From Vallitalea maricola (GTDB taxonomy: Bacteria > Bacillota > Clostridia > Lachnospirales > Vallitaleaceae): a stretch of DNA of 64,000 nucleotides. Positions 62,124-64,000 of this stretch are shown one piece after another. A program made the position numbers and the translations under genes. The stretch is taken from contig NZ_BTPU01000001.1 in the NCBI RefSeq assembly GCF_036985595.1, positions 1 through 64,000 on the forward strand. Reading direction: 5' to 3'. Under the pieces are notes generated by a model. That model was not told the origin of the DNA and ran no database searches. It saw only the letters and a list, made by a program, of their open reading frames with translations. Each line of letters starts with the position of its first letter. Positions within the stretch are counted from its first letter, which is position 1.

Positions 62124-63686
62124 ATGGTAGGAAGAATCTATTTTGACAAGTACCGTGTGATTAAAGAAATTGGTAAAGGCGGCATGAGTAATGTTTTCTT
62201 GGCAGAGAACATTAAGCTTGGTAATAGATGGGCTATTAAAAGAATCAAAAAAAGTGGTAGTCCCATTAATTTATTAGCTGAACCAAGCATATTAAAAGAT
62301 CTAAATCATCCATTAATTCCACAAATAGTAGATATAGAGGAAGATACAGAGTATCTATATATTATTGAAGAATATGTAGAGGGTATTAATCTGCAAGAAT
62401 ATAAAAATCAGAATGGAGACATTAATGAAAATATTATTGTCGATTTTGCTGTCCAGATGTGTTATGTACTGGAGTATCTACATTCAAGGAAACCATACCC
62501 AATAATATATCGAGATATGAAACCAGGTAATATAATGCTTACTGAAGGAAACAAAATAAAATTTGTTGATTTTGGAATAGCTAGAGAATATAAATACAGC
62601 TCTAATACAGATACGGTATTAATAGGTACCAGGGGCTATGCAGCACCAGAACAATATGGATTGGGGCAAAGTGACATTAGAACTGATATCTATAGTTTTG
62701 GCGTAACGTTATATTATCTAATATCTGGCAATAACCTATCTTCACCCTATAAAGTTTTATCTCTAGAAGAATACGGTAATTATTCAGATTCATTAGAAAA
62801 TATAATTGAAAAATGTATAAGGATACAGCCAGATGAAAGATATCAATCTGTCACTGAGATAAAAGAAGAATTAATTCAGATGATAGATACAAAGAAATCA
62901 CAGGTACAAAGGGTATATTCAGTTATTAAACAGAAGACTATAGGAGTTATGGCACTAACAAAAAGAGCAGGATCAACTTTTTTTGCAACTAATCTAGCAG
63001 CAGCATTAGGGGATAAAAATCTCCTTATATCACTAATAGAATTACCCTATGATAACCCTTATATCTATGATATGGTAGGAATTTCTAATTATAGTGAATT
63101 AACATATTATTCTATTCTCAACGAAATTAATAACAATAAAAATGTTCAGAGGGATAGGATAACAACTATCAACAATATCATGTATCTTGTAAGGGATCCT
63201 ACTAGAGGTAAGATAGATAATTGGGACGATAATAAAACCATGAAGTTGATATATTCAGCAAAAGAATCTTTGATTTCCATAGTTGATATAGGTCATAACT
63301 ATGACAAAATAGAAAGTCTTCTACCGGAATTTGATTTGATATATGTCATATATGATGCTATGCCACCAGATTTGATGGCTAACTATGGTGTACTGGAAAA
63401 GATAGAGACTCATAATAGAAAGGGTAATAACATCAGGTACGTTCTTAATAATGACAATGCTGGTATTAACAGAAGAAGTCTTAATAACTATCTTGGCATA
63501 AAACCTAATGTAACAATACCTAGGTTACCAGCAGAATTAATGTATAAAAGTGCATATAAAAAGAAGTTTCCATATCAAGAGAAAAAACTCAAAAGTATAT
63601 TTGATGATGAATTCGTATCAGTATATAGTGAACTGTTACCAAAAGAACTCAATAATAAAAAACATAGAAGAAAATTATTTGGGTAG
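62124..63686 (+). CDS. Ser/Thr protein kinase fused to a TadZ/CpaE-like atypical P-loop domain
   Basis: A protein of 520 residues. The Hanks-type kinase domain (about 8-258) is complete: GKGGMSNVF, WAIKRIKK, IIYRDMKPGNIML (Tyr in place of the HRD His, seen in other bacterial kinases), FVDFGIARE, GTRGYAAPEQYG and TDIYSFGVTLYYLISG. From about 270 a MinD/CpaE-like fold follows: TIGVMALTKRAGSTFFATNLA is a Walker A-like loop in which the GKT Lys is replaced by Ser (AGSTF), and LISIVDIGHNYDKIE is the A' region. TadZ proteins of Tad pili have similarly atypical loops. No transmembrane helix is present. A SAF/CpaB-type gene follows after 36 bases, which supports a Tad-like assembly role. Confidence 0.85.
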   Translation: MVGRIYFDKYRVIKEIGKGGMSNVFLAENIKLGNRWAIKRIKKSGSPINLLAEPSILKDLNHPLIPQIVDIEEDTEYLYIIEEYVEGINLQEYKNQNGDINENIIVDFAVQMCYVLEYLHSRKPYPIIYRDMKPGNIMLTEGNKIKFVDFGIAREYKYSSNTDTVLIGTRGYAAPEQYGLGQSDIRTDIYSFGVTLYYLISGNNLSSPYKVLSLEEYGNYSDSLENIIEKCIRIQPDERYQSVTEIKEELIQMIDTKKSQVQRVYSVIKQKTIGVMALTKRAGSTFFATNLAAALGDKNLLISLIELPYDNPYIYDMVGISNYSELTYYSILNEINNNKNVQRDRITTINNIMYLVRDPTRGKIDNWDDNKTMKLIYSAKESLISIVDIGHNYDKIESLLPEFDLIYVIYDAMPPDLMANYGVLEKIETHNRKGNNIRYVLNNDNAGINRRSLNNYLGIKPNVTIPRLPAELMYKSAYKKKFPYQEKKLKSIFDDEFVSVYSELLPKELNNKKHRRKLFG

Positions 63687-63722
63687 TTATTAACTTAAGA
63701 TTTTACTAGAAGGAGGACGGAA

Positions 63723-64000
63723 ATGAAAAACTTTATGAAAGGTTTAGTGGGGATTATTTTAATCGTAATCGCCATTGGCTCTATATTCTATTGGGAGGTG
63801 TATGGTAGAGAAAGTCTGTTATTCAAAGATATAGTAGTTCTTACCAAAGATGTGAATAAGAATGAAGTAATAACAAAAGATATGGTTCAGATTCAAAAGA
63901 GAGAAGAAAGTACTCTAATCGACAAAGTTATCTTAGACCCCAATAAAATAATAGGAAAAGCAGCAAACAACTATATTCCAAAAGGAGTTCAACTAGTAGA
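63723..64000 (+). CDS. SAF-domain protein, CpaB/RcpC-like (truncated by window edge)
   Basis: A strong AAGGAGGACGG precedes the ATG. The first 92 residues show a transmembrane helix (about 8-26: GIILIVIAIGSIFYWEVY) and the start of a SAF domain (VVLTKDVNKNEVITKDMVQI...KIIGKAANNYIPKGVQLV). This is the layout of CpaB/RcpC, the periplasmic or extracytoplasmic component of Tad-type pili. The gene continues beyond the window, presumably into more Tad genes (CpaF, TadB, TadC). Confidence 0.8.
   Translation, partial: MKNFMKGLVGIILIVIAIGSIFYWEVYGRESLLFKDIVVLTKDVNKNEVITKDMVQIQKREESTLIDKVILDPNKIIGKAANNYIPKGVQLV

Noticed and set aside
1..64000. CRISPR array or tRNA genes
   Set aside because: No regularly spaced direct repeats were seen, and no cloverleaf with a GGTTCGAATCC-like T arm was noticed. 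This is a by-eye scan, so a missed tRNA is possible.

Overview
The window looks like chromosomal DNA of a low-GC, anaerobic, flagellated Gram-positive bacterium of the class Clostridia. The evidence is the strongly AT-rich sequence, AGGAGG-type ribosome binding sites with frequent TTG/GTG starts, a long Gram-positive SRP RNA, the tadA/SRP RNA/dnaX/ybaB/recR housekeeping block, pyruvate formate-lyase with its activase and an 8-iron-type ferredoxin, MecA, a sigma-28 flagellin promoter and S-layer-homology proteins. A Lachnospirales/Vallitalea-like genus is only my inference.

Layout. 1-3.7 kb: a YibE/F membrane protein, a secreted 5'-nucleotidase with a LysM domain and a small unknown protein. 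3.8-7.2 kb: a two-component system plus ABC transporter of the bacitracin/lantibiotic self-protection type. 7.3-12.8 kb: a large DUF4011-type helicase-nuclease (defence-like) overlapping a GNAT acetyltransferase. 12.8-24.9 kb: a polysaccharide-uptake locus with a YesMN-type sensor/regulator, a carbohydrate ABC importer (binding protein and two permeases, no ATPase), a GH88 unsaturated glucuronyl hydrolase and two heparinase II/III-family lyases without signal peptides, so import probably comes before intracellular depolymerisation. An AraC regulator, a radical-SAM activase and a DivIVA-like protein follow on the minus strand.

27-34 kb: tadA, a GH20 hexosaminidase, SRP RNA, dnaX, cobT, ybaB and recR. 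A decayed second copy of the dnaX 3' end and of its promoter lies between cobT and ybaB. 34-36.6 kb: a BlaI-type repressor facing an M56/BlaR1-type membrane protease and a small membrane protein. A 13-bp palindrome occurs upstream of both. 36.9-43 kb: a flagellar segment (FliK-like repeat protein, a microORF with a non-standard start, flagellin, FliS). A MerR-type regulator is followed by a complete IS3-family element (43764-45298, 3-bp target duplication) that landed in the loop of a bidirectional terminator and carries a nonsense mutation in orfB. 45.3-50.9 kb: ferredoxin, pflA, pflB, a GntR regulator, a DUF1858 protein and MecA. 50.9-53 kb: purA behind a long leader with a PurR-box-like pair, a good promoter and the wreck of a FAD-dependent dehydrogenase gene.

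53-64 kb is the least conventional part. It holds a 1751-residue secreted protein, two S-layer-homology paralogues (one fused to a TlpA-like redoxin, the other with the same domain decayed just downstream), and a Ser/Thr kinase fused to a TadZ/CpaE-like atypical P-loop domain. The kinase fusion is followed directly by a SAF/CpaB-type gene that runs off the window. This suggests a kinase-linked Tad-type pilus or secretion locus with surface-layer accessory proteins.
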